10,913 bases of DNA from Burkholderiaceae bacterium (GCA_017998575.1 JAGOCV010000121.1:1-10913), one strand, 5' to 3'; positions 1 to 6,873 are shown, counted from the first letter of the stretch. The notes: generated by a model from the letters alone, not told the origin. Program-made: numbers and translations.

Positions 1-16
1 CCCCAGGAGTGCGCCA

Positions 17-1087
17 ATGAACAACGCTCCCGTCAACTTCCTCTGGCCCGAACTGCTCTGGCTGCTGCTGGCCGTGCCGCTGCTGGTGCTGCTGTACATG
101 TGGCTGCTGTCGCGCAAGAAAAAGACCGCGCTGCGCTATGCCAGCCTGTCGCTGGTGCGCGAGGCCATGGGCCGCGGCAATGGCTGGCGCCGTCACGTGC
201 CGCCCGCGCTGTTCCTGCTGTCCATGGTGGCGATGCTTCTGGCCGCCGCCCGGCCCATGGCGGTGATCACGCTGCCCTCCAACCAGCAGACCATCATGCT
301 GGCCATCGACGTGTCGGGCAGCATGCGCGCCACCGACGTGCAGCCCAGCCGCATCGAGGCCGCGCAGGAGGCGGCCAAGAAGTTCATCCAGGAACTGCCG
401 CGCCACGTGCGCGTGGGCATCGTGGCCTTCGCCGGCAGCGCGCAGGTGGCGCAGTTGCCCACGCTCACGCGTGAAGACCTGATCACCGCCATCGACCGCT
501 TCCAGCTGCAGCGCGGCACGGCCACGGGAAACGGGATCATGCTGTCGCTGGCCACGCTGTTCCCCGACGACGGCATCGACATCAACGAAATGGCCTACGG
601 CGGCGCGCGCGGCGGCAACCGGCTGCGCGGGCGCTCGCTCGATCAGGCGCAGGCGCCACCGAAGAAGGATTTCACGCCCGTGCCGCCGGGCTCGTACAAC
701 TCGGCCGCCATCATCATGCTGACCGACGGCCAGCGCACCACGGGCGTGGACCCGATGGACGCCGCCAAGCTGGCCGCCGACCGCGGCGTGCGTGTGTACA
801 CGGTAGGCATCGGCACCGTGGACGGCGAGACCATCGGCTTCGAGGGCTGGTCGATGCGCGTGCGCCTCGACGAGGAGACCCTCAAGGGCGTGGCCAACCG
901 CACGGCTGCCGAGTATTTCTATGCGGGCAACGCCACCGACCTGAAGAAGGTGTACGAGACGCTGTCGTCCAAGCTCACGGTGGAGAAGAAGGAAACCGAG
1001 ATTTCGGGCCTGCTGGCGCTGGTCGCCGCGCTGCTGGCCCTGGGGTCGGCCGGCTTGTCCCTTCTCTGGTTCAACCGCATCCTTTGA
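17..1087 (+). CDS. VWA domain membrane protein, BatA-like
   Basis: This 356-residue protein has the BatA layout: two N-terminal membrane segments (about residues 10-31 and 62-84), a von Willebrand factor A domain (about 90-325) and a C-terminal membrane segment (about 330-351). The metal-ion-dependent adhesion site is intact: D98-V-S-G-S102, a threonine in the GTATGNG stretch (about T168), and D237 in MLTDG. The VWA domain should lie on the periplasmic side. Residues about 186-226 form a Gly/Arg/Pro-rich insertion between the VWA core strands. The start is supported by AGGAG seven bases upstream of the ATG. Family members are usually encoded with a MoxR AAA+ ATPase and a DUF58 protein and are linked to envelope stress or protein maturation. 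Those partners would lie upstream, outside the window. The family call is firm and the precise role is not known. Confidence 0.9.
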   Translation: MNNAPVNFLWPELLWLLLAVPLLVLLYMWLLSRKKKTALRYASLSLVREAMGRGNGWRRHVPPALFLLSMVAMLLAAARPMAVITLPSNQQTIMLAIDVSGSMRATDVQPSRIEAAQEAAKKFIQELPRHVRVGIVAFAGSAQVAQLPTLTREDLITAIDRFQLQRGTATGNGIMLSLATLFPDDGIDINEMAYGGARGGNRLRGRSLDQAQAPPKKDFTPVPPGSYNSAAIIMLTDGQRTTGVDPMDAAKLAADRGVRVYTVGIGTVDGETIGFEGWSMRVRLDEETLKGVANRTAAEYFYAGNATDLKKVYETLSSKLTVEKKETEISGLLALVAALLALGSAGLSLLWFNRIL

Positions 1088-1118
1088 GGCTTCCGCTGCG
1101 GGGTCAGCGCGTGGCCGA

Positions 1119-1919
1119 TCAAGCCGCCCAGGCCCGCACCACCCCGGCCAGCCAGCGTGGATCGTCCAGCGGCAGATCGTGTCCGGCATCAGGATGCTGC
1201 ACGAATTCCGTGTTCCATCGCCGGGCCAGTGTGACGCTGCAACGCGGCGACACCAGCCGGTCGCCACGCGTGCCCACCACCAGCAGCGGCACGGGTGGCG
1301 GCGCTTCGGGTGCACGGTAGCGCGCAGCGGCCAGCAGCTGGCGCAGCGCGTTGGCGCGCGAAACCGGGTGCCGTCTGCGCAATTCCACCCATCGCGCCAC
1401 GATGCGTTCGCGTTCCGCATCGCCGAAGCCGTCGCGGCTCGTGAGCGCGAGCACGGCGCGCTCGATCCCCTGCGCATCCAGCCCCGGCCGCAGCGCGCGT
1501 CCCAGCAGCGGCCAGGCACGCGGTTGCAGCCGTTCATGGAAAGCGCTGAACGGTCGCAGGCTGGTGTTGACCAGCACCGCCGCCATCACTTCGTGCGGAT
1601 GCACGCGCGCCCATTCCACGCACAGCATGGCGCCCAGCGACAGGCCCAGCAGCCGGTAGGGTGGCGCCACGCCGCGCTGGCGCAGCCCGGCGCGCACGGC
1701 GTCCATGAGCGCCGTCACCGTGGCCGGGCTGTGCTCGGCGTGGCGCGTGCCGTTGCCCGGCAGGTCAGGCGCGTGGACGGTGTGCAGGGCCTGCGGCGCC
1801 ACGGCCTGCGCGAACACAGGAAGGAAGTCGCCCCAGTGCCCCGCCTCGCGCGTGAGGCCGCGCAGCAGCACCCACGGCGCCGACACCGCGGGGATGGAAT
1901 CGAAGGTCGTCAGTACCAC
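1119..1919 (-). CDS. Alpha/beta hydrolase
   Basis: A 266-residue alpha/beta-hydrolase-fold protein of normal length. The nucleophile elbow is GLSLG with Ser94. The acid is probably Asp220 in GTRGDRLV and the base His247 in DAGHDLPLDDP, giving a complete Ser-Asp-His triad. The oxyanion-side motif is LLRGLTRE (residues 18-25), so the usual His-Gly is replaced by Arg-Gly. There is no signal peptide, so it is probably cytoplasmic. The open frame extends further upstream, but that part is out-of-frame shadow of the M14 gene. I chose the GTG at 1919, which overlaps the 3' end of the M14 gene by 10 bases, with a modest purine-rich AAGAG about 11 bases upstream. A CTG at 1913 is an alternative. It is probably co-transcribed and translationally coupled with the peptidase gene. 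The substrate, presumably an ester, amide or lactone, cannot be inferred. Confidence 0.87.
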   Translation of the reverse strand: MVLTTFDSIPAVSAPWVLLRGLTREAGHWGDFLPVFAQAVAPQALHTVHAPDLPGNGTRHAEHSPATVTALMDAVRAGLRQRGVAPPYRLLGLSLGAMLCVEWARVHPHEVMAAVLVNTSLRPFSAFHERLQPRAWPLLGRALRPGLDAQGIERAVLALTSRDGFGDAERERIVARWVELRRRHPVSRANALRQLLAAARYRAPEAPPPVPLLVVGTRGDRLVSPRCSVTLARRWNTEFVQHPDAGHDLPLDDPRWLAGVVRAWAA

Positions 1920-2947
1920 TTCTGCAAAGCCTCTTCGTGATGGCGCACGCGCTCGTCGCCTTCGGGCACCCAGAGCCGCCAGCCGGTGGCCGCGCGCGAG
2001 ATGAAGTCGAGCAGGCCCACGTGCACGCGCAGCGTGCGTTCCTGCCGGTGGCGGATCAGCGGGTTGAAGATGCCGTGGCGCGAGAACAGCTGGCGCGGGT
2101 TCTTCTTGACCCAGATCCACGAGCCCATCTCCAGCGTGAGCGGCAGGAACACCGGGCCGCCGCCTTCACGCGCGCCGGCTTCCAGGTGCAGCCAGTCCCA
2201 CAAATCACCGTGCGCCAGGTACTGGCGGCTTTGCGGCTCGACGATATAGCGGTGCAGCGGATGCGCGCGGCCGAAGATGTCCTGCAGCGCGTGCATCTCG
2301 GCCAGGTGGCGGATGGGTGCGCGCGTGTGCGCATACGGAAACCACAGCCGGTCGCGCGTGCCGAAGCCCGAGTGACAGTCGATGGAGATGCTGAACGGGC
2401 GCGGCAGCAGTTCCTCGCGCACCAGCTCGCACAGAGCTCGCGCCTCGGGCTGCATCGGATCGCCGGCCGCGCCCCGGTACCAGGGCAGGCCGGGGCTGGT
2501 GCGCTGGCCGCCCACCATCCAGGGCACGCGATCGTCGGCGTCCAGCGGCGCGTTGCGCATCAGGTCGACGCCGGCCGCGTTGGCGCGCGTGCCGCGCAGC
2601 ATGCCGACCGGATTGACGATCGGCACGACCACCAGCCGCACCGATTCCAGCTGCCGGTGCAGCGTACTGTCCCAGCGCAGGCGCATCACCAGGCTTTGCA
2701 GGTAGGCGATCACCACTTCGGCGCCGATGCGCTCCAGGCCGTGCACGCCGCCGATGAAGGCGGTCCCGGGCACGTGCGGCGCGTCGTTGCCCAGCGTGAT
2801 GGCATGCACCGGCAGGCGCGCGCCGGCCGGATCGCGCGGATCGACCGGCACCTCGCAGAGCACGCGCGACTGCAGATGGCCGGCGCCCAGTTCGATGACC
2901 CGTTCGAGCGCGGCGAGTTCGGCCAGGGCCGGCGTAGGGGACGACAT
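1910..2947 (-). CDS. M14-family zinc carboxypeptidase-like protein
   Basis: A 345-residue protein with the M14 metallocarboxypeptidase signature. Zinc ligands are H69-x-x-E72 in GGVHGLERIG and H192 in SIDCHSGFG. The substrate-binding stretch GVDLMRN (about 126-132) corresponds to the usual GVDLNRN, with one Asn changed to Met. The catalytic glutamate is E273 in LTLEMGSW. No signal peptide is visible, so it probably acts in the cytoplasm, perhaps on peptides, murein peptides or an N-acyl amino acid. The start is set at the ATG at 2947, which has AGGA eight bases upstream. In-frame alternatives are ATG at 2956 and GTG at 2977, but the latter falls inside the regulatory repeats. The gene is the first of a two-gene unit with the alpha/beta hydrolase and diverges from a small membrane protein gene. 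Family is confident and substrate unknown. Confidence 0.88.
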   Translation of the reverse strand: MSSPTPALAELAALERVIELGAGHLQSRVLCEVPVDPRDPAGARLPVHAITLGNDAPHVPGTAFIGGVHGLERIGAEVVIAYLQSLVMRLRWDSTLHRQLESVRLVVVPIVNPVGMLRGTRANAAGVDLMRNAPLDADDRVPWMVGGQRTSPGLPWYRGAAGDPMQPEARALCELVREELLPRPFSISIDCHSGFGTRDRLWFPYAHTRAPIRHLAEMHALQDIFGRAHPLHRYIVEPQSRQYLAHGDLWDWLHLEAGAREGGGPVFLPLTLEMGSWIWVKKNPRQLFSRHGIFNPLIRHRQERTLRVHVGLLDFISRAATGWRLWVPEGDERVRHHEEALQKWY

Positions 2948-2955
2948 GCCGGCCA

Positions 2956-2959
2956 TCCT
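2956..2959 (-). promoter_or_regulatory. Ribosome binding site deciding the M14 gene start
   Basis: AGGA on the minus strand lies eight bases before the ATG at 2947. Neither the in-frame ATG at 2956 (only a distant GGAG) nor the GTG at 2977 has a better placed site, so this favours the shorter protein. Confidence 0.5.
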
Positions 2960-2971
2960 GGGGCCGCTCCA

Positions 2972-2999
2972 TGACACCGGTTTGTCACATCGCTGCCAT
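2972..2999 (+). promoter_or_regulatory. Candidate Pho box (TGTCA-type half-sites at 11-bp spacing)
   Basis: Three half-sites start at 2972 (TGACAC), 2983 (TGTCAC) and 2994 (TGCCAT), each exactly 11 bp apart. The 18-mer at 2982-2999, TTGTCACATCGCTGCCAT, has the 7+4+7 layout of a PhoB box (consensus close to CTGTCAT-N4-CTGTCAY), with one core mismatch in each half. It ends 10 bp before a -10-like hexamer at 3010-3015, the same spacing as I recall for the Escherichia coli phoA promoter. The same stretch also contains an inverted repeat, TGACA-N6-TGTCA (2972-2987), so a dimeric repressor site for either divergent gene is a competing reading. The site lies between the M14 gene and the small membrane protein gene. 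Confidence 0.45.
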
Positions 3000-3009
3000 C
3001 GGCGCGCCC

Positions 3010-3015
3010 TAGCCT
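3010..3015 (+). promoter_or_regulatory. -10-like hexamer of a leaderless promoter
   Basis: TAGCCT fits the TAnnnT core of a sigma-70 -10 element and is followed by only six bases before the ATG at 3022. Transcription would then start at or next to the A of the start codon. No Shine-Dalgarno sequence precedes that ATG, which agrees with a leaderless message. There is no -35 hexamer at 16-18 bp, as is normal for PhoB-activated promoters. Confidence 0.4.
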
Positions 3016-3021
3016 CGCGGC

Positions 3022-3174
3022 ATGTCTCTCACGATCCGCCCTCCGGTCCGCCGTGCCGACGCCGTTTCCCGCGCGGGATCGCGCCCCCTGGTGATCGCCG
3101 CCGCGCTGCTGTGGGGCGCGGTCGAGCTGGTGGCGTTGCAGCGCCAGCGCTGGCGGCAATCACGGCTGCACTGA
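3022..3174 (+). CDS. Small single-pass membrane protein, 50 residues
   Basis: A 50-residue protein starting MSLTIRPPVRRADAVSR and ending QRWRQSRLH. It has a basic N-terminus (five Arg in the first 21 residues), one hydrophobic segment at about residues 22-39 (PLVIAAALLWGAVELVAL) and a basic C-terminus. This suggests a single membrane helix in the inner membrane, with orientation uncertain because both flanks are basic. I do not recognise the family. Support for it being real comes from its position in an otherwise unexplained divergent intergenic region, the promoter-like elements directly upstream, and a stop just before a terminator hairpin. It is convergent with gdhA and divergent from the M14 gene. 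No function is assigned. If the upstream Pho-like box is real, it would respond to phosphate limitation. Confidence 0.6.
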   Translation: MSLTIRPPVRRADAVSRAGSRPLVIAAALLWGAVELVALQRQRWRQSRLH

Positions 3175-3196
3175 AGGCAGCCGGCCGCCAGAAGAG

Positions 3197-3223
3197 AAAA
3201 AGCCGCGTCCTTCGACGCGGCTT
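3197..3223 (-). terminator. Intrinsic terminator of gdhA
   Basis: A perfect 10-bp stem, AAGCCGCGTC / GACGCGGCTT (3200-3209 and 3214-3223), with a 4-base loop. On the minus strand it is followed by TTTTTCTCTT. It sits 23 bases past the gdhA stop codon. On the plus strand the hairpin also lies 25 bases past the small membrane protein gene, but without a good T-tract there. Confidence 0.88.
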
Positions 3224-3246
3224 GCGGCACCAGGCCAGCCTGTGGC

Positions 3247-4590
3247 TCAGACCACGCCCTGCGCCAGCATGGCGTCGGCCACCTTCACGAAGCCGGCGAT
3301 GTTGGCGCCGTTGACGTAGCTCACGCGGCCATCCTTGCCCGTGCCATAGCGCAGGCAGGCCTCGTGGATGCCCTGCATGATTTGCAGCAGGCGCGCGTCG
3401 ACTTCTTCGCGCGGCCACGAGATGCGCGATGCGTTCTGGCTCATCTCCAGGCCCGAGGTGGCCACGCCGCCGGCGTTGCTGGCCTTGCCCGGCGCGTACA
3501 GCACGCCGCTGGATTCGAACACCCGCACGGCGCCCAGCGTGGATGGCATGTTGGCGCCTTCGGCCACGCAGATCACGCCGTTCTTGACCAGCGTGCGCGC
3601 ATCTTCCTCGCCCAGCTCGTTCTGCGTGGCGCTGGGCAGCGCGACGTCGACGGGCACGTGCCAGGGGGTTGCGCCTTCGACAAAACGTGTGCCGGTGCGG
3701 CCGGCGTACTCGCTCACGCGGCCGTAATGCTCGTTCTTCACGTCCATGAGGATGGCGAGCTTCTCGGGCGTGAAGCCGTCTTCGTCGACCACCGTGCCGC
3801 TGGAATCCGACACCGTGATCACCCGGGCACCCAGCGCCATGGCCTTCTCGATGGTGTACTGCGCCACATTGCCCGCGCCCGAGACCGACACGCGCAGTCC
3901 TTCGAAACTCTTGCCACGCGTCTTGAGCATTTCCTGCGCGAAGTACACGTTGCCGTAGCCCGTGGCTTCGGGCCGGATCAGCGAGCCGCCGAACGACAGG
4001 CCCTTGCCCGTGAACACGCAGTCGGCACGGTTGGTGAGCTTCTTGACCATGCCGGTGAGGTAGCCCACTTCGCGGCCACCCACGCCGATGTCGCCGGCCG
4101 GCACGTCGGTGTAGGCGCCCACGTGGCGGAACAGCTCGGTGGCGAAGGCCTGGCAGAAGCGCATCACCTCGCCCTGGCTCTTGCCCTTGGGGTCGAAGTC
4201 CGAACCGCCCTTGCCGCCGCCCATCGGCAGCGTGGTGAGGGCGTTCTTGAAGGTCTGCTCGAACGCGAGGAACTTCAGGATCGACAGGTTGACCGACGGG
4301 TGGAAACGCAGGCCGCCCTTGTAGGGGCCGATGGCCAGGCTGTGCTGGATGCGGTAGCCACGGTTGACCTGGACCTGGCCGTGGTCGTCCGTCCAGGACA
4401 CGCGGAACATCACCACGCGCTCGGGCTCGACCAGGCGTTCGAGCAGGGACTGCGCCTGGTACCTGGGATGCGCCTCGATGAAGGGCCAGAGGCTTTCGAG
4501 CACTTCGGTGACCGCCTGGAGGTATTCGACCTCACCAGGATTGCGTTGCGCGATATGGGCCAGGAACTCCTGGTGGGTGGCGTGCTTCAT
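3247..4590 (-). CDS. gdhA: NADP-specific glutamate dehydrogenase
   Basis: GdhA catalyses the reversible reductive amination of 2-oxoglutarate with ammonium and NADPH to glutamate in the cytoplasm (EC 1.4.1.4). The protein is 447 residues, the same length as Escherichia coli GdhA. It shows the substrate-binding stretch GPYKGGLRFHPSVN (88-101), the catalytic lysine K127 in LPMGGGKGG, and D167 in PAGDIGVGGREVGYL. The Rossmann coenzyme domain has SGAGNVAQY (237-245) and SDSSGTVVDE (261-270), as in NADP-preferring hexameric enzymes. AGGAG lies four bases before the ATG. It forms its own transcription unit: an AT-rich promoter-like stretch upstream and a strong terminator downstream, with the MFS gene ending 123 bases upstream on the same strand. 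Regulation by nitrogen supply is expected from the family but not proven here. Confidence 0.97.
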   Translation of the reverse strand: MKHATHQEFLAHIAQRNPGEVEYLQAVTEVLESLWPFIEAHPRYQAQSLLERLVEPERVVMFRVSWTDDHGQVQVNRGYRIQHSLAIGPYKGGLRFHPSVNLSILKFLAFEQTFKNALTTLPMGGGKGGSDFDPKGKSQGEVMRFCQAFATELFRHVGAYTDVPAGDIGVGGREVGYLTGMVKKLTNRADCVFTGKGLSFGGSLIRPEATGYGNVYFAQEMLKTRGKSFEGLRVSVSGAGNVAQYTIEKAMALGARVITVSDSSGTVVDEDGFTPEKLAILMDVKNEHYGRVSEYAGRTGTRFVEGATPWHVPVDVALPSATQNELGEEDARTLVKNGVICVAEGANMPSTLGAVRVFESSGVLYAPGKASNAGGVATSGLEMSQNASRISWPREEVDARLLQIMQGIHEACLRYGTGKDGRVSYVNGANIAGFVKVADAMLAQGVV

Positions 4591-4628
4591 CTGACTCCTC
4601 TGGATGCACCGACTTGGGAAAAGTCAGG

Positions 4629-4634
4629 ATTTTA
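4629..4634 (-). promoter_or_regulatory. Candidate gdhA -10 element
   Basis: TAAAAT on the minus strand, in the only AT-rich part of the gap before gdhA, would place the transcript start about 30 bases before the ATG. No convincing -35 hexamer is seen 16-18 bp upstream, so an activator may be needed. GCAYCAA-like repeats (plus strand 4636, 4658 and 4677, plus a weaker GCACCGA at 4606) surround it. Confidence 0.35.
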
Positions 4635-4713
4635 TGCATCAACAGAGGGCATCTCATGCACCAAACTCATAACCTCGCATCAACCAGGGCACCACCGAAG
4701 TGCCTGCAAGACT

Positions 4714-5913
4714 TCAGGCTGCGGACGTGCGGCGTCGCAGGGCGTGCCCGCCTTCGGCCACAGCCCAATACGCGAACGCCGCCAGCGCCATCCCCGCGCC
4801 GACTGCCGCGACGCCATGCCAGCCAAAGCGCGCATACGCCAGGCCCGACAGCAGCGAGCCGACAGCCCCGCCCGTGAAGTACATCGACATGTAGACCGTG
4901 GTGATGCGGCTGCGCGCGGCCGGATCGAGCCGGTACACCTCCGTCTGGTTGGAGATGTGGGCGCCCTGCACGCCCATGTCCAGCAGCACGACGCCCGCCA
5001 GGAACAGCGGCCACGAGAACTGCCCCCACCACAGCGGCACCCATGACAGTGCGGACAGCAGCACGAAGCCGCCCGTGGCCGCCGGCCCCCAGCCCGCATC
5101 CGCCAGCCGGCCCGCGAAGCGCGCACAGAGCGCCCCCAGCACGCCGATCAGGGCGACACCGCCGATCACCAGTTCGCTCGCGCCATGGTTGGCCTTGAGC
5201 ATGAAGGCCGCCGCCGTCCAGAACGCGCCGAAAGCCGCGAAGGACAGGCCGCCGATGACGCCGCGGCGCCGCAGCACGGGTTGCGCCGCGAAGATGCGGC
5301 CGATCGAACGCAACAGCCCGGCGTAGCTGCCGCCGGCGGTCGGCGCCACTTCTGGCAGCCGCGCACGCAACGACAGGCACAGCGCCAGCATGAGCACCGC
5401 CCCGATCAGGTACACCGCGCGCCAGCCGGCCAGGCCCGCCACCATGCCCGCCGCGAAGCGCGCCAGCAGGATGCCCAGCAGCAGCCCGCTCATCACCGTG
5501 CTCATGATCCGTCCGCGCTGCGCCGGCGGCGCGAGATGGGCCGACAGCGGCACCAGCACCTGGGCCGCGACCGACGTCACGCCGATCACCACCGACACCA
5601 GCAGCATGGCCTCGAAGTTCGGCGCCAGCCCCATGGCCAGCAGCGCCGCGGCCGTGAGCGCCGTGGTCGTCACCAGCAGGCGCCGTCGCTCCAGCAGGTC
5701 GCCCAGCGGGACGACGAGAATCAGGCCCGCCACATAGCCCAGTTGCGCCATCGTGACCAGCAGCCCGGCGTGCACGGAGCTCACGCCGAACGTCTGCGCG
5801 AACAGTGCCAGCAGCGGCTGGGCAAAATAATTGCTGGCCACGCACAGGCCGGCACCGGCGGCCATCAGGCGGACGATCCCCGGCGTCAGGGTCTGGGTAC
5901 GGCTGGAAGACAT
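4714..5913 (-). CDS. MFS transporter
   Basis: A 399-residue major facilitator superfamily protein with about 12 hydrophobic segments. The early motif NYFAQPLL is at residues 28-35. The cytoplasmic loop 2-3 motif A is recognisable as GDLLERRRLL (71-80). A central polar linker, around SLRARLPEVAPTAGGSYAG, separates the two six-helix halves. The C-terminus is basic. It is an inner-membrane proton-coupled carrier, more similar in look to the YnfM/AraJ-like drug or sugar efflux group than to uptake carriers, but the substrate cannot be named. The start is ATG 5913. In-frame TTG/GTG codons upstream would run into the LysR start region. No strong ribosome binding site is visible. It is divergent from a LysR gene with 35 bases between start codons, so that regulator very probably controls it. 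Confidence 0.9.
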   Translation of the reverse strand: MSSSRTQTLTPGIVRLMAAGAGLCVASNYFAQPLLALFAQTFGVSSVHAGLLVTMAQLGYVAGLILVVPLGDLLERRRLLVTTTALTAAALLAMGLAPNFEAMLLVSVVIGVTSVAAQVLVPLSAHLAPPAQRGRIMSTVMSGLLLGILLARFAAGMVAGLAGWRAVYLIGAVLMLALCLSLRARLPEVAPTAGGSYAGLLRSIGRIFAAQPVLRRRGVIGGLSFAAFGAFWTAAAFMLKANHGASELVIGGVALIGVLGALCARFAGRLADAGWGPAATGGFVLLSALSWVPLWWGQFSWPLFLAGVVLLDMGVQGAHISNQTEVYRLDPAARSRITTVYMSMYFTGGAVGSLLSGLAYARFGWHGVAAVGAGMALAAFAYWAVAEGGHALRRRTSAA

Positions 5914-5930
5914 TCGATTCAATTGCTGAT

Positions 5931-5947
5931 GACAACCCACGGACAAC
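5931..5947 (+). repeat. GACAAC direct repeat between MFS and lysR starts
   Basis: GACAAC occurs at 5931-5936 and 5942-5947, exactly 11 bp apart, within the 35-bp gap between the divergent start codons. One helical turn of spacing suits a regulator binding one DNA face. It is short and could be chance. No typical T-N11-A LysR box was found in the gap. Confidence 0.3.
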
Positions 5948-5948
5948 C

Positions 5949-6848
5949 ATGACAGACCAGGCCGGCGATCTCAGGCTCATGTGCCAGCTCGTGGAAGCGG
6001 GCAGCCTGTCGGAGGCGGCGCGCCGCTTCGACAGCTCGCCGCCCGCGCTCAGCCGCCGGCTGGCCGCCATGGAGTCGCGCCTGGGTGTGCGGCTGTTCGA
6101 GCGCTCGTCGCGCCGCTTCGCGCTGACGCAGGAGGGCACGCTGCTGCACCAGCGCGCGCTGCAGATTCTCGCCGCGATCGACGATGCGGAGGCCGAGGTT
6201 TCGGCCACCGGCCGGTCGGTGCGGGGGACGTTGCGGGTGGGGGCGCCCACGCAGATCGGGCGCCGGCTGTTCGCGCCGCTGGCCGGCCGCTTCTCGGACC
6301 TGCACCCCGACCTCGATCTGCGCTTCGTGCTGACCAACGCCGAGCTGGACGCCATCGAAGACGAACTCGACATCGCCATCCGCATCGGCCTGCCCGACGA
6401 CGGCGCGCTGGTGGCGCGCAAGCTCATGGAAAGCCGCCGCGTCGTATGCGCCGCGCCGGCCTACCTGGAGCAGCACGGCGTGCCGCAGGTGCCCGACGAC
6501 CTGTTGCGCCACAAGTGCCTGCGCCTGCTGCGCGGACGCCGCACGCTGGACCGCTGGCGCTTCGTCGAAAACGGCGTGGCGCGCACCGTCGAGGTGGGCG
6601 GCACGCTGGCTACCACCAGCGGCGAGGTGCTGTACGACTGGGCGCTCGAAGGCCGGGGCCTGGCGCTCAAGGCGCTGTGGAACGTTGAGGAAGACCTGGC
6701 CAGCGGCCGGCTGGTGCAGTGCCTGGCCGACTATTCGTTCGACGAAGTCGCGCTCTACGCGACCTGGCCGCGCCAGGGCGTGATGCCCCGGCGCATGCGC
6801 GTCTTCCTCGACTTCCTTGCGGCCGAGCTGCAACGGCCGACAAGTTGA
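5949..6848 (+). CDS. LysR-family transcriptional regulator
   Basis: A 299-residue LysR-type regulator of normal length. The N-terminal winged helix-turn-helix (about residues 5-63) contains FDSSPPALSRRLAAMESRLGVRLFERSSRRFALTQEG in the family's classic arrangement. It is followed by a linker helix and a periplasmic-binding-protein-like effector domain (about 90-295), beginning GTLRVGAPTQIG. It acts as a cytoplasmic DNA-binding protein, normally a tetramer. The start is the ATG at 5949, with only a weak GGA five bases upstream. The divergent MFS gene is its most likely target. Its own promoter must lie within or overlap the 5' coding part of that gene. The effector is unknown. It is convergent with the amidohydrolase gene, leaving 19 bases between stop codons. 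Confidence 0.94.
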   Translation: MTDQAGDLRLMCQLVEAGSLSEAARRFDSSPPALSRRLAAMESRLGVRLFERSSRRFALTQEGTLLHQRALQILAAIDDAEAEVSATGRSVRGTLRVGAPTQIGRRLFAPLAGRFSDLHPDLDLRFVLTNAELDAIEDELDIAIRIGLPDDGALVARKLMESRRVVCAAPAYLEQHGVPQVPDDLLRHKCLRLLRGRRTLDRWRFVENGVARTVEVGGTLATTSGEVLYDWALEGRGLALKALWNVEEDLASGRLVQCLADYSFDEVALYATWPRQGVMPRRMRVFLDFLAAELQRPTS

Positions 6849-6873
6849 GCCTGCCGCCGCGCGCGGCTCAGGC
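6849..6873. terminator. Possible bidirectional hairpin between lysR and amidohydrolase
   Basis: Outer arms GCCTG / CAGGC (6849-6853 and 6869-6873) and inner arms CCGC / GCGG form a GC-rich hairpin in the 19-base gap between convergent genes. There is no T-tract on either side, so termination efficiency is doubtful. Confidence 0.3.

Noticed and set aside
1920..2120. Upstream extension of the alpha/beta hydrolase frame
   Set aside because: The added residues are Arg/Ala/Pro-rich shadow of the M14 gene. The hydrolase fold begins after the GTG at 1919.
4691..4707. Short hairpin GGCAC/GTGCC after the MFS gene as a terminator
   Set aside because: Only five base pairs and no T-tract on the minus strand.
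3364..5046. 560-codon plus-strand open frame antisense to gdhA
   Set aside because: Its translation is rich in His, Arg and Ala without any recognisable domain, and it is the mirror of the strongly conserved gdhA and the end of the MFS gene. Long antisense frames are expected at this GC content.
5822..5834. AT-rich GCAA-N5-TTGC dyad as a LysR operator
   Set aside because: It encodes the conserved Asn-Tyr-Phe-Ala motif of the MFS protein, which explains the AT-rich codons. It also lacks T-N11-A form.
5929..5946. Second Pho-like box facing the MFS gene (TTGTCCG-N4-TTGTCAT)
   Set aside because: No TAnnnT hexamer follows at about 10 bp before the MFS ATG, and one half-site is degenerate. Kept only as a GACAAC repeat.
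4667..6427. 586-codon minus-strand open frame over lysR and the MFS gene
   Set aside because: It covers lysR antisense and the MFS gene in the wrong frame, and the Arg/Gly/Ala-rich product has no domain.
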